This document shows positions 8,183 through 18,296 of a DNA stretch of 64,000 bases, one piece after another. A program made the position numbers and the translations under genes. The DNA is from Lederbergia sp. NSJ-179. GTDB lineage: Bacteria; Bacillota; Bacilli; Bacillales; Bacillaceae_C. Each line of letters opens with the position of its first letter. Positions within the stretch are counted from its first letter, which is position 1. Under the pieces are notes generated by a model. That model was not told the DNA's origin, ran no database searches, and saw only the letters and a program-made list of their open reading frames with translations. The stretch spans positions 18,573 to 82,572 of the forward strand of contig NZ_JALIFP010000018.1 in assembly GCF_022867885.1 (NCBI RefSeq), read 5' to 3'.

Positions 8183-9247
8183 TTAGTTCCAGTCTTCAAT
8201 CTCTTTCACAAGTATTTGCAAGGCAGAACTTTTTTGCGTTGATTTCATATTCTTTTCGAATTTTTCCTTGTTTTTATAGATTGAGTCTAGATGATCCACC
8301 AATGTCTCACGATCTAGTTTTTCTTCCTCCAACATAAGGCAATAGCCTTTTTCCTGGAAGGCCTTTGCGTTGAGGATTTGGTCTCCCCTGCTTTGATCTA
8401 ATCCTAAAGGAATGATGAGCATCGGGATGTTCAAAGCCAAAAATTTAAATATGGCGTTTGATCCACCTCTCGTAATGACGATATCAGAAGCAGCTAAAAT
8501 ATCCGATAGTTCATCATGTACATACTCATATTGGCGATATCCTGAGACATTTGAGTATTGGTCATCTTTATTTCCTTTTCCACATAGATGAACAATCTGG
8601 TATTTCGATGTCAGCTCAGGTAAAGACGTTCTGATAATTTCATTGATTTTTTTAGCCCCCAAGCTCCCACCCATTATCGTTAAAATAGGAAGTGGAGAAT
8701 GAAATCCAAGAAAAGCTCTCCCACGAGCAGCCGAACCGCTCAGAATTTCTTTTCTAATTGGTGAACCAATAACGGTCGTCTTATGTTCGGGGAAAAATTT
8801 CTTTGCTTCCTCAAAAGAGGTAAATATTTTCGTAGCAAATCTTTGTGAGATTTTATTGGCTAGCCCGGGTGTCATATCACTTTCATGAATAAACACGGGA
8901 ATTCTAAGGGTTTTAGCGGCTATAATAACGGGAACAGAAACAAAACCGCCTTTAGAGAAAACTAAATTAGGCTTTAGTTTTTTTAAAATTGACCTTGCTT
9001 CCATACATCCTTTCATGACTCTAAATACATCCGTCATATTTTGAAAATCAAAATACCTCCTCAATTTTCCGCTGTTGATTTCATAGTAAGGAATGTTTAT
9101 TTTTTGGACTAATTCTTTTTCAATCCCATTTTTAGAACCAATATAAAATATCTCCCATTCTTTATCTAATTCCTTGATTATCGCCAAATTAGGTGTCACA
9201 TGTCCTGCTGAACCTCCACCAGTAAAAACTATTTTCTTTTTTCCCAT
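8183..9247 (-). CDS. MurG-type UDP-GlcNAc glycosyltransferase (second MurG paralogue)
   Basis: 354 residues, GT28 family, GT-B fold. The N-terminal glycine-rich loop TGGGSAGHVTPN is at 9-20, HESDMTPGLANK near 121 is the acceptor-side motif, a second G-loop GGSLGAKKIN lies near 193, and the donor site ITRGGSNAIFEF-like segment is present as ITRGGSNAIFKF. MurG adds GlcNAc to lipid I to make lipid II at the inner membrane face. The gene stands alone, outside a division/cell-wall cluster, as do the extra MurG copies of some Bacillus species, so it may be an auxiliary enzyme. Start ATG 9247 behind AGGAGA. Confidence 0.88.
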   Translation of the reverse strand: MGKKKIVFTGGGSAGHVTPNLAIIKELDKEWEIFYIGSKNGIEKELVQKINIPYYEINSGKLRRYFDFQNMTDVFRVMKGCMEARSILKKLKPNLVFSKGGFVSVPVIIAAKTLRIPVFIHESDMTPGLANKISQRFATKIFTSFEEAKKFFPEHKTTVIGSPIRKEILSGSAARGRAFLGFHSPLPILTIMGGSLGAKKINEIIRTSLPELTSKYQIVHLCGKGNKDDQYSNVSGYRQYEYVHDELSDILAASDIVITRGGSNAIFKFLALNIPMLIIPLGLDQSRGDQILNAKAFQEKGYCLMLEEEKLDRETLVDHLDSIYKNKEKFEKNMKSTQKSSALQILVKEIEDWN

Positions 9248-9431
9248 AAAGTCTCCTCTTTCAGTCCTGAGTAAAAAACACTAGCTGTTCCTTATTTCCA
9301 TTTTTTAACTCGTTATAATACATTCCTAATGGGTTCGTGCATTTCGTACAACTCTTTTAGGAAAGCATGTCACGCATCCACCCTAAGATCATAAAAATTC
9401 GTATTTTCACCTCACCATTCTTCAAGGGCGA

Positions 9432-9510
9432 TCAGATTAATTTCTCTAAAATATATGCAACACCATCTTCGTCACTCGTCTTCGTAATAGAACAGGCTTG
9501 TTACTATACA
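9432..9510 (-). pseudogene. C-terminal remnant of a Cof-type HAD hydrolase
   Basis: Leftward translation ends in ACSITKTSDEDGVAYILEKLI and a TGA at 9432-9434. This is the typical C-terminal end of Cof/YxeH-type HAD phosphatases (TxxNDEDGVAYALEK). No catalytic core or start is found upstream, so only the tail survives. Confidence 0.6.
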
Positions 9511-9628
9511 ATTGATCTTCGGATTCAATGGAAAGGCAGGCGTCGCCATGGATTTCCCTAATACACTCTATTATTTCATGTATTATAATTGGTTCAATGG
9601 CTGTGTGTTTTCTATATCCTGAAGCGTG

Positions 9629-9712
9629 ATCTATTTCATCCCAACTCGATTAGCCCCGAGACATTATCCCCCGACCATAATGATGCTGGGTCTAGTTTCC
9701 CAAATATTTCCC
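9629..9712 (-). pseudogene. Remnant of an HAD hydrolase gene
   Basis: Bases 9629-9682 match 21085-21152 of the intact HAD gene with gaps, and 9683-9711 match 21205-21233, with the segment in between missing. The same deletion is seen in the fragment at 16.4 kb. The rest of 9248-9774 shows no intact gene. Confidence 0.55.
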
Positions 9713-9732
9713 AAATATGTAGTAGTTTTTGA

Positions 9733-9764
9733 AAAACACCTCAACCTATAATTTGAGGTGTTTT
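9733..9764 (-). terminator. Terminator of the PhnP-like gene
   Basis: 12-bp perfect inverted repeat (AAAACACCTCAA / TTGAGGTGTTTT) with an 8-nt loop and a T-rich exit on the minus strand, ten bases past the stop codon at 9775. Confidence 0.8.
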
Positions 9765-9774
9765 GATAATTAAT

Positions 9775-10554
9775 TTAGTTGAGTGTAATTTTCAAACCGT
9801 CAAATGCAAACATTATATCGTCCGGTAACTCCTTCCCATGTTTATGTATATCAATGTCATGGGATAAGTGTGTTAATATCATTTTTTTGGGTCCTAACTT
9901 TTTTTTGATACCTAATGCTTCACTTACATCATAGACAGATCTTTTATATGCTGGCTGATCTTCTTTCCAAAAAGAAGTTCCAAATATAAGTGAATCTAGA
10001 TTATAGAATGGAAGCCATTGATCCTCTGAGACATCAAAAGAATCAGACAAATATGCCCAACGGTTACCGTTTTCTCTATGAACTAGAATCCCATAGGAGT
10101 AACCGTTATGCCCATGGTTTACTTTATGAAAAGAAATTTTATTGTCACCACTAATCCATTTAGTTGTACCTACAAAAGTTAATCCTTTTCTATTGAGTAA
10201 ATAAGGAAAACGCTCCTTTAGCTTATTTATAATATTAGGAGGACTTACAATTTGTACGTTTTTATTGTTCCAAAAGCACAAATCAGCGAAATCTCCTAAA
10301 CCTGCGATATGATCATTATGTGCATGAGTGATTAACACAGTCGAGGGAATGTTACTATTATTATATAATTGAAATTGGCACTTGAAATCAGGAGAAATGT
10401 CAATCAAAAACTTCTTATCATCTATATTAAATTCACAACTTGGACGGGTTCGATGATTATATGACTTCTCCGAATTACATACGGGGCAGTTACATAATAA
10501 TCTCGGTACACCTTGAGCATCGCTTGTTCCATAAAATGTGAGTATATTATCCAT
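9775..10554 (-). CDS. PhnP-like metallo-beta-lactamase-fold phosphodiesterase
   Basis: 259 residues. THAHNDH (H77, H79, D81, H82) is the dinuclear metal site of the metallo-beta-lactamase fold; SDSFD and THLSHD supply later ligands. LCNCPVC places cysteines at 21, 23 and 26, the same spacing as the structural zinc site of E. coli PhnP, and the C-terminus AFDGLKITL also matches. PhnP hydrolyses 5-phosphoribosyl 1,2-cyclic phosphate in phosphonate breakdown; no phn genes lie nearby, so here it may act on other cyclic nucleotides or phosphodiesters. ATG preceded by AAGGGGGAA. Confidence 0.85.
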   Translation of the reverse strand: MDNILTFYGTSDAQGVPRLLCNCPVCNSEKSYNHRTRPSCEFNIDDKKFLIDISPDFKCQFQLYNNSNIPSTVLITHAHNDHIAGLGDFADLCFWNNKNVQIVSPPNIINKLKERFPYLLNRKGLTFVGTTKWISGDNKISFHKVNHGHNGYSYGILVHRENGNRWAYLSDSFDVSEDQWLPFYNLDSLIFGTSFWKEDQPAYKRSVYDVSEALGIKKKLGPKKMILTHLSHDIDIHKHGKELPDDIMFAFDGLKITLN

Positions 10555-10947
10555 GTCATTTCCCCCTTTGAAATTAGAAGCTTTTATTACTACAAATCCC
10601 TTTTTACTATTATCATTAATCTCACTGTAAACTTAATAAAATGCGATATATTTCTCATAGCTCGGAAAATGTAGTTCTTCCATGTAACCACCGGTAATTT
10701 TATATAAAATAACCAAGTTTAAAGACCATAACTTCAAGAAACAATGACATTATAAAATAATGGAACTAGAGTAAAATTCCGTTCATTATACCAGAGTAAT
10801 AGTAGAAGTCTGTTCGTGTTTATAAACTTAAAAATAGATACACTACTTGATCATCATGGCCGCCAAACATAACGGATTTTTAAAAAAAATAAGATTAAAA
10901 CGCTAGGGTAGTATTTTTTAAGTTTATTATAAACTTCTTAATTTGGC
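10555..10947. other. Intergenic stretch, no gene seen
   Basis: A/T-rich sequence between two minus-strand genes. I see no credible frame, repeat or strong stem-loop in it. Confidence 0.5.
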
Positions 10948-11418
10948 TTACAATTTGAGTTCGGCATGCACTTCACCACAAGCCAATACACTTCCCGTTT
11001 CAACAAACCCTAGAGATGTATATAAGTTTTTCGCAATCACATTTTCAGGTTTATATGTAAGTTCAACAACTCTAGCCTTTCCATGAGGAAAACTCCTTGA
11101 AAAATCAATCGCTTTTATCATGGCCTCTTTGCCATAGCCTTTACCCTGATAGCATTTATCAATCATCATCTTAAAAACACCATAACTGCTATGCTCGTAA
11201 TTACCATCACCATCGTCGTAATACATGGAAATAAAACCGACCATGATTCCATCTTTATAAACTGCAAAAGTTATGATGTCCTGACCTTCATCTAAAGCGA
11301 TGTAAGCCTCTGCAAGGGCATGTTGATTGGAGGACATAAATCTTTTCTGTTCTTCTGTGACCTGCAACTCTATACACTCAATAAAATTATCCCAAGTAAT
11401 TTTTCTGAATTCCACCAT
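10948..11418 (-). CDS. GNAT acetyltransferase, BltD/spermidine acetyltransferase-like
   Basis: 156 residues. GNAT motifs are visible: IMVGFISMYYDD (beta4), the pyrophosphate loop DKCYQGKGYGKEAMIKAID near 88-106, and PENVIAKNLYTSLGF with the C-terminal catalytic-tyrosine region. Overall order and length resemble polyamine acetyltransferase BltD of B. subtilis. It transfers acetyl from acetyl-CoA to an amine; polyamine as substrate is inferred. ATG start; AGGTAAGGATGG carries the ribosome site. Confidence 0.75.
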   Translation of the reverse strand: MVEFRKITWDNFIECIELQVTEEQKRFMSSNQHALAEAYIALDEGQDIITFAVYKDGIMVGFISMYYDDGDGNYEHSSYGVFKMMIDKCYQGKGYGKEAMIKAIDFSRSFPHGKARVVELTYKPENVIAKNLYTSLGFVETGSVLACGEVHAELKL

Positions 11419-11664
11419 CCTTACCTCCCATTAAATTCTTTTTGCTGAACTGTTTGATTTTGATAAGTTAATACCACTTATCATGGTAGGATCATTGGCG
11501 TGGCTCTTTTTCTATCCTAATGTAAATTTCCAATATATTCCAATATGGATATGTTGCTAGCACCTCGATTTGTTAATCCGCGAGGTATCTTGCTTCTAAT
11601 GTGCTATGAATGAACTTTTCTACTTGTGTTGCAATAATCGTTCCCTATTATGGTATGAGTGCTC

Positions 11665-12456
<792 letters not shown>

Positions 12457-12519
12457 CTAGTATAAACGAAATGGCTTTTTTCAACAAAAGGTTCAATGAA
12501 AGAATAGGCAATCAGAAGA

Positions 12520-13013
12520 ACACCATTCTCAATTCCTAAATGCTATCATTGAATTTATAATGGCATCATCGACTTTTTGATGAGTAAAGAGCTTTCCTAG
12601 AAGTATAAATGGCTTTTAAATGCTCTCTACGATTATAACCTCTGTCTCCAGCATATTCTTCTTTACCATCGTTCGCTTTAAAGGGATAAAAATTTACATC
12701 ATCGTAAGCAGCTAAAATTAAATTTCCAATTCAAAACAAGAAGATTCAGCCTTCATACCCTTTGCAAAATTCTCTCTTAAACTTATTAACCACTGAGGTT
12801 CATTTTTCCACTTTTCTTCTACGATCTTAATATACGAACATAGCCATATAAAGTAGCAAAACGTCTACAAGCTGGAATGAAATTCATCATATCATCCAAG
12901 ATATCATATTCGACACCCACGGTAAATTTATGTGAATAGGTGAGATTCGCTGTATTTTCTAATCGTCGGAGATTAATGGTCTTTTTATTCCTCGATGATG
13001 TAACATTATACAA
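12520..13013 (-). pseudogene. Unidentified gene broken by several frameshifts
   Basis: Leftward from 13013 one frame reads KFTVGVEYDILDDMMNFIPACRRF then shifts; a second reads KIVEEKWKNEPQWLISLREN and stops near 12722; a third reads AAYDDVNFYPFKANDGKEEY and DRGYNRREHLKAIYTSRKAL; a fourth reads THQKVDDAIINSMIAFRN to about 12540. Each piece has protein-like composition and they follow in order, so a coding gene of at least 150 codons once lay here. I do not recognise the family. It begins two bases past the stop of the upstream methyltransferase gene. The remaining sequence to 12405 shows nothing. Confidence 0.5.
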
Positions 13014-13014
13014 A

Positions 13015-13821
13015 TCATAGTTTCTTTGAAATGAGGACTAAAGCCTGAGGCAAAGCTTCCATTCCTTTCTCCTTCCATTGGTCGATGTGATCACTTTTTG
13101 TTTCTTGCAGAGATTGAACTTGAAATCCGACATTAATCATTGAGTTCACATAATCACTGATACGCCAAGTAAATTCATACTGAATATTTCCTTGGACGAC
13201 TGCTTCATCAGCTACACCAATCCCTTTTCCATCTGTCAAGCTGTATTCATATTTATGAGGACCGTTATTGAAATAATGATATTCTACTGACAAGCGATCA
13301 TTCTGTTCTTGTTTTAGAATCCGTCTGATTGGGTGAGTCTCGCTTATCATAAAATAACTTCCTTGCTTAAGAATTCTATTGGCTTCACCGTAATACTTAT
13401 CTAGGTTTGAGATCCATATAGCAACCACTCCACTGGAACATGCAAAATCGTAAGACTCTGATTCAAGCGGCAAAGCTGAAACATCAGCTCTTACAAAAGT
13501 AATATTCTTTAAATCAAGTTCTTTTGCTCGATTCGCCGCAATTTCAAGTTGTTTTTCTGATATATCAACTGATGTAACTTCTGCTCCCATTCCAGCTAAA
13601 GCAAATGTGGTGTAATTATCGCCACTTCCTAATACACATACACGTTTTCCAGTAAGATCCCCTACAAAGCTAGAAATAAATTCAAGTTCACATTCATGAA
13701 ATGCAATGGTTGGGTCGCGATGGCAGTTTTTCCATCCTCCACTGATGTCACGACTGTTCCATCTTTCGGCGGCAATATTCCATTTCATTCGATTATTTTC
13801 ATGAAAGTTATTCAAATACAT
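13015..13821 (-). CDS. Class I SAM-dependent methyltransferase
   Basis: 268 residues. Motif I is VCVLGSGDNYTTFALAGMG near 61-79, followed by an acidic VTSVDIS (ribose-binding) and FVRADVSALP (adenine site); SYDFACSSGVVAIW is motif IV/V. This is the methyltransferase-11 type acting on small molecules. The variable C-terminal half (150-268) gives no substrate hint. Start ATG follows GAGGGGGAG. The gene is intact, between two decayed stretches. Confidence 0.8.
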   Translation of the reverse strand: MYLNNFHENNRMKWNIAAERWNSRDISGGWKNCHRDPTIAFHECELEFISSFVGDLTGKRVCVLGSGDNYTTFALAGMGAEVTSVDISEKQLEIAANRAKELDLKNITFVRADVSALPLESESYDFACSSGVVAIWISNLDKYYGEANRILKQGSYFMISETHPIRRILKQEQNDRLSVEYHYFNNGPHKYEYSLTDGKGIGVADEAVVQGNIQYEFTWRISDYVNSMINVGFQVQSLQETKSDHIDQWKEKGMEALPQALVLISKKL

Positions 13822-13870
13822 CTCCCCCTCGTAAACTATAAGAAAAGCACATATTTTTACATGAATGTAC

Positions 13871-13983
13871 CCGTTAGGAAAATGTGGATTTACTAGCTTT
13901 GGAATAAAGTTTGATCAACCATAACTCGCAAACCCACATTCTATAAGCGCTAAATATGCTTTCATGTCGTTCTTTCCTAACGG
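13871..13983. repeat. 113-bp imperfect inverted-repeat element
   Basis: Termini CCGTTAGGAAA (13871-13881) and TTTCCTAACGG (13973-13983) are perfect inverted repeats, and a second pair inside (AATGTGGATT / AACCCACATT) pairs with one mismatch. No frame inside. The shape is that of a small non-autonomous insertion (MITE-like), but no target duplication is evident. Confidence 0.45.
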
Positions 13984-14010
13984 AGTGATACTTATTATTC
14001 AATATAATTT

Positions 14011-15138
14011 TTATTCTATTCCAATTAAAGCATCTACCTTCCCATTGAATGTTGTAATATTCCCCGAATAATTAACCTGATATCCAATTATTGTTTCACT
14101 TAATTTTTCTATCATCATTTGTATATTATACTTGGCATTACCTTTATACGTTTTCATGCATGCTAACCATGGTTCCATATTAAACATATATGGGCTCAAT
14201 ACATTTTCAAGTAATTTTGTTTTAAACTCATTCTTCGAAAACTTTTTTATTTCTATTTCTTTATAGTCTTTACTAATATGCGGAAACAAAGCAATGTCTA
14301 CTTTATTCCATCCATTCAAAAGCCGTGCTCCATATATTTCCGCTAATTCATCCCATTCAATTTCCACTTTTGAGTCAATTTCCCATAGTTTAGGATCATC
14401 TTTTTCAAACTGCTTATATGCTGAGGGAATATAATCTCTCAGCTGCGCATGTTGAAATAATGTACCAATACCGATTCTCGGTGATTCTGGGGTTCCTTTG
14501 ACTTTTGCTATACCATTAACAAATTTTAAAAAGGATAAATCATTACAAATAAAAGATGTGTCATCCCCATTTAGTAAAGATAGACTGGTAGAAGTCTTTC
14601 CATATCCTTTATCTCCAAGAATGATAATTCCTTTATTGTCCCTTTTAACTGAGGCAGCATGAACAGGAATTGCTCCTTCCTTCTCCAACTGCCCATATAA
14701 AATTTGATCTCTCAATATTCTTTTTACCTCTTTGCACAAATTGCTGGATGTTGCTATTATATTTATTGTATTTATAGGAACATTTTCAACAATCACAGTT
14801 GATGTGTCAAGGGCCCTATAATAGATATTATTCCCTTTAATACATTTCTTTTTATAGAAGTTTTCATGAATACTGGGTGAGAAATGAACAAATTGTTCAC
14901 TATTATTAAACACATCCGCATAATTCTCCACTTTTTCATCAATAAAACATTTTATCGTTAAAGCATTCTTACCATTGTAAACTTCATTACGGATAGAAAA
15001 GAAAGGCTCCAAAGACTTTTTTAAATATGTTTCTAATTTAAAAAAGCTAAACTCGACATTAATATTTTCAATTGATAATAAATACTCCCCTTTTTCTGAT
15101 TCTATTTTTTTGTCTATCAACTCAGTGGAATTTGTCAA
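14011..15138 (-). CDS. HPr kinase-like P-loop protein
   Basis: 375 residues. The only clear motif is a Walker A loop, ILGDKGYGKTSTSLSLL near 175-191, followed by FICNDLSFLK and TPESPRIGIG; the arrangement after the preceding IPVHAASV resembles the HprK/PEPCK-like P-loop kinases found in peptide-modification clusters, where the second motif is usually SDD. Start is TTG 15138 behind GGGAGGG with 8-bp spacing. Downstream are an ADP-ribosylglycohydrolase and, further on the opposite side, an ABC exporter pair; no peptide-maturation gene was found. Role unknown; phosphorylation of a peptide or protein is conjecture. Confidence 0.55.
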   Translation of the reverse strand: MTNSTELIDKKIESEKGEYLLSIENINVEFSFFKLETYLKKSLEPFFSIRNEVYNGKNALTIKCFIDEKVENYADVFNNSEQFVHFSPSIHENFYKKKCIKGNNIYYRALDTSTVIVENVPINTINIIATSSNLCKEVKRILRDQILYGQLEKEGAIPVHAASVKRDNKGIIILGDKGYGKTSTSLSLLNGDDTSFICNDLSFLKFVNGIAKVKGTPESPRIGIGTLFQHAQLRDYIPSAYKQFEKDDPKLWEIDSKVEIEWDELAEIYGARLLNGWNKVDIALFPHISKDYKEIEIKKFSKNEFKTKLLENVLSPYMFNMEPWLACMKTYKGNAKYNIQMMIEKLSETIIGYQVNYSGNITTFNGKVDALIGIE

Positions 15139-15282
15139 CTTTATAACCCTCCCTTTCCCTTTGTTGAAGCATCACACCCATTAGCTGAAGAGAAGGGTGC
15201 TACCTGCATCCCGGTTTAACATTATCAAAAAAAAGAAGAACTACCCAACTGATTCTAAAACTCGTTCACAAAACTAAGAAGA

Positions 15283-16248
15283 TTATCGCCGAAGTGAGGC
15301 TATCCTTGGGGCTAATTCAAGAAGCTCATTACCATTGACCTCTTTAACTGCTTGATACCATTCTTCATTTACAGTTTGAGGGGACATTGCTCCAGCAATT
15401 GCAGATCCCATTGAAGCTACCGAGTCGGTATCTCCCCCAAGATTTGCTGCTAGTAAAGTTGTTTTTTCTGCTGATTGGGTAAGAATAGCGAAATTTATAG
15501 CTAATGCGATGATATTTGGTGTTTTCCATGGCATGTACTTATCTTTTATAAATTCTAAAGATAAAGATTCCTGGCTCAATAGATCTTCATATACACGTAA
15601 AATCAGGTCAGCTACACTTTCATCAGAAGATGCGGGACGATATTTTTCAGCAGTCTTAGCTGCCAATATAGAATGTTGTAGTATTTCATAAGGTTGCTTT
15701 TCGTCAATGGCCGCAGAAACTGCAGCTGCTATTGCACTCGCACCGCAAATTGCAATTCTTCCTCCATGTGTAGGAATACTTGCTTCAAAAACACTTGACA
15801 CGAGGTCATTTAATCTTTGAGTGGAGTAAAGCACACCAATGGGTGCTGAACGCATTGCTGCTCCACATCCATCACCTTCAAATGCTACTCTTTTGGGATC
15901 ACCAATTTGTTGGAATTTCCCCAGAAGTAATGTAGGACGGTTTGATTTTTTGCAGAGCATTAATTCTTGTCCTACAGAAGTATGCGTGATTTTTCCGTCG
16001 TTCGCTATTACTCTAGCAATGGAAGTTGTCTGCTCAGTGTCATCGGTTGTCTCTCCAAATCTCCACAAGTAATGTCTACCCTCATAACGGGGCATGACAC
16101 TTCCTGATTCACCATGTAGGCCCGTAACTCCTTCTGGAAACCACTGTTTGATTTCCTCGAAATTTAGAGACTCTGTTTGTTTACCGATCGCATCACCTGT
16201 TGCCACACCTTTAAAACAACCAATGGTTCGAAGTAATGTTTCTTCCAT
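15283..16248 (-). CDS. ADP-ribosylglycohydrolase family protein
   Basis: 321 residues. The dimagnesium site is spelled out: GVATGDAIG near the N-terminus, TTDDTEQT near residue 66 and GGDTDSVASMGSAIAGA near 275. These enzymes remove ADP-ribose from proteins or small molecules. The frame is open to 16293, but the ATG at 16248 has AGGGGTGG nine bases upstream and starts the conserved core MEETLLRTIGCFKGV, so it is chosen. No ADP-ribosyltransferase is recognisable nearby, so the target is unknown. Confidence 0.88.
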   Translation of the reverse strand: MEETLLRTIGCFKGVATGDAIGKQTESLNFEEIKQWFPEGVTGLHGESGSVMPRYEGRHYLWRFGETTDDTEQTTSIARVIANDGKITHTSVGQELMLCKKSNRPTLLLGKFQQIGDPKRVAFEGDGCGAAMRSAPIGVLYSTQRLNDLVSSVFEASIPTHGGRIAICGASAIAAAVSAAIDEKQPYEILQHSILAAKTAEKYRPASSDESVADLILRVYEDLLSQESLSLEFIKDKYMPWKTPNIIALAINFAILTQSAEKTTLLAANLGGDTDSVASMGSAIAGAMSPQTVNEEWYQAVKEVNGNELLELAPRIASLRR

Positions 16249-16381
16249 TTTATCAACCACCCCTATAAATTTTTTAACTTTATATATAGTCAAACATTAT
16301 TCCTACCATTTTACAATACCTTCCAAAATGCTATAATTAGTTCTTTTTCATCCGTATTTAGGACATGTACATTCTGCTTCT

Positions 16382-16557
16382 AAAAAGCAATGTAGTTCCC
16401 CTAACTTTTGAATTTCAAAGGTTGGAATTACTTCTGTCCGTTCATTTTGTTCAGATTAACCCATATCGCTTTCTTCCCAACCCGATTGGCTCCAAGAATA
16501 TCAGTCAGTACATTTTCCTCGACCATAATTCAGGGTCTGATTTCCCTAGTAGATAAT
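16382..16557 (-). pseudogene. Shortened copy of the HAD hydrolase gene end
   Basis: 16382-16443 matches 20939-21000 of the intact HAD gene almost base for base (for example TTTTGAATTTCAAAGGTTGG), and 16475-16530 matches 21095-21150. The segments equivalent to 21001-21085 and about 21153-21204 are absent. Lies between the exporter gene and the ADP-ribosylglycohydrolase gene. Confidence 0.7.
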
Positions 16558-16568
16558 TTATTATGGTT

Positions 16569-18296
16569 TTATGCACTTTCCTCACTACCTATTCGTGTTA
16601 GGCATATTTTTTTGTATAGTGAATTTTTACTCATTAGTTCATTATGAGTTCCTTCTTCTGCAAGGCGTCCTTGATCAATTACCATAATTAAGTCTGCATC
16701 TTGAACTGTGGAAATGCGATGGGCTATAACAAGCGTTGTCTTTTCTTTGCGATACTCGTCCAAGTTTTTTTGTACCATTCTTTCTGTCTCTAGATCTAGT
16801 GCTGATGTTGCCTCATCTAAAATTAAAATATCGGGATTTTTATAGATAGCCCTTGCTAATGCAATGCGTTGTCTTTGACCGCCTGATAATGTTATTCCGC
16901 GCTCACTAATGGAAGTATCATAACCCTGGGGTAACTGAATTATAAATTCATGAGCTTTTGCAAGTTTACATGCCTGTATCAAATCAGAATCTGTAGACCC
17001 TTTCGCACCTAATGTAACATTATCTCTGATAGTTCCAGAGAATATATAAGGTTCTTGAAAGACGATGCCTATTTTTTTCATCCACTGGTCTCGATTAATG
17101 TCTTTTAAAGGATGGCTATTTACTCTAATCTCGCCGTCTTCTGGATCAAAAAAGCGCATCAATAACTGAGCGATAGTTGATTTACCACTCCCACTTAGGC
17201 CCACAATGGCTATCTTTTTTTTCATTGGAATTTGAAAAGACAAATCTATTAGGACATCTTTTTGTTCCCCATAATAGGAGAAAGAAACAGTTTCAAACGT
17301 AATACTATTTATACTTTTATCCATGGGCAAATTGCCACTTGTTATTCGATCTCCCTCTAATACGTGTTTGATTCGGTCAATGTATGCTATTTCACCTGAA
17401 ATATTCATACAAAAGGAAAATAAGGAATGAAAGGCATTCATTAGCTGAGAAGTGAATTGATAAATGACAACAAATACTCCTAAGGACATGTCGCCAACCA
17501 TCACGAGATAACCGCCGTAAGCTAAAACAAAGAGATTGATTCCCCACTTTAACGGTTCACTTACAAACATTTGCTTATTTATCATCTTTCCTTCAAGCAT
17601 AACGCGATCAAAATATTTTTGAAATAAATGATTGTAGAGTTTCTTTTCCCATTCCGTTCTATGGAATGCTACGACCTCACGGGTGGAAGCAATCCCTTCC
17701 TCAATACGAATCATTAAATCGGATTTTCTTTCTTGTACATCCATACGTGCCTGTTTTAACTTTGAACTAAAATATTGCCCAAGAAAAATATAGACAGAAC
17801 TAAATATTACAATAAAAAGTGAAATAATTGGACTAGTGTAACTAATGACAGCCACTAGTATAATGACACTACATATTTGTTGAAATCCCCTTGGAATCTC
17901 TCTAGAAATCATCTCTGAAATTTTTCGGGCATCATCTGTAAAATAATGGGTGAACTTAGCAATCCGTTCTTTTTGAAATTCAAGGATAGGAATCTTATAC
18001 ATATATTGCATTAAATCGCCAGTTATATGTAAGTTTAATTTGGCTTGCAATCGAAACATTAAATAAGGCCCAAGCGTAAACATGGTTGTATATACTAATA
18101 TTAAGATTCCAAAATACATTAAAATATATGGAAGTTCGTCGTATTTGCCTTTCAAAAACACGCCATCGATTATAAATTTTTGAATGCCAAAAATAGAAAG
18201 ATGACAAATGGTTTCTAAAGCAACTATAATGAACAGAAGGAAAAAACCAAATTTGATTAATCGCATATACCTTAATAACCATCTTAAGCTCCCCAT
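16569..18296 (-). CDS. ABC exporter half-transporter (permease-ATPase fusion), subunit 2
   Basis: 575 residues: six transmembrane segments (about 15-300) fused to an ATPase with Walker A VGLSGSGKSTIAQLLM, signature LSGGQRQRIALARA, Walker B DILILDEATSALD and a following H-loop AHRIS. Start ATG directly follows the TAG of the preceding half-transporter gene, so the two are coupled and should form a heterodimeric exporter of the BmrCD/LmrCD type for drugs, lipids or peptides. The consensus ATPase motifs are intact in this subunit. Confidence 0.9.
   Translation of the reverse strand: MGSLRWLLRYMRLIKFGFFLLFIIVALETICHLSIFGIQKFIIDGVFLKGKYDELPYILMYFGILILVYTTMFTLGPYLMFRLQAKLNLHITGDLMQYMYKIPILEFQKERIAKFTHYFTDDARKISEMISREIPRGFQQICSVIILVAVISYTSPIISLFIVIFSSVYIFLGQYFSSKLKQARMDVQERKSDLMIRIEEGIASTREVVAFHRTEWEKKLYNHLFQKYFDRVMLEGKMINKQMFVSEPLKWGINLFVLAYGGYLVMVGDMSLGVFVVIYQFTSQLMNAFHSLFSFCMNISGEIAYIDRIKHVLEGDRITSGNLPMDKSINSITFETVSFSYYGEQKDVLIDLSFQIPMKKKIAIVGLSGSGKSTIAQLLMRFFDPEDGEIRVNSHPLKDINRDQWMKKIGIVFQEPYIFSGTIRDNVTLGAKGSTDSDLIQACKLAKAHEFIIQLPQGYDTSISERGITLSGGQRQRIALARAIYKNPDILILDEATSALDLETERMVQKNLDEYRKEKTTLVIAHRISTVQDADLIMVIDQGRLAEEGTHNELMSKNSLYKKICLTRIGSEESA

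Noticed and set aside
9367..9561. Plus-strand frame of 64 codons
   Set aside because: It covers the Cof-type HAD remnant read on the minus strand and has no support of its own.
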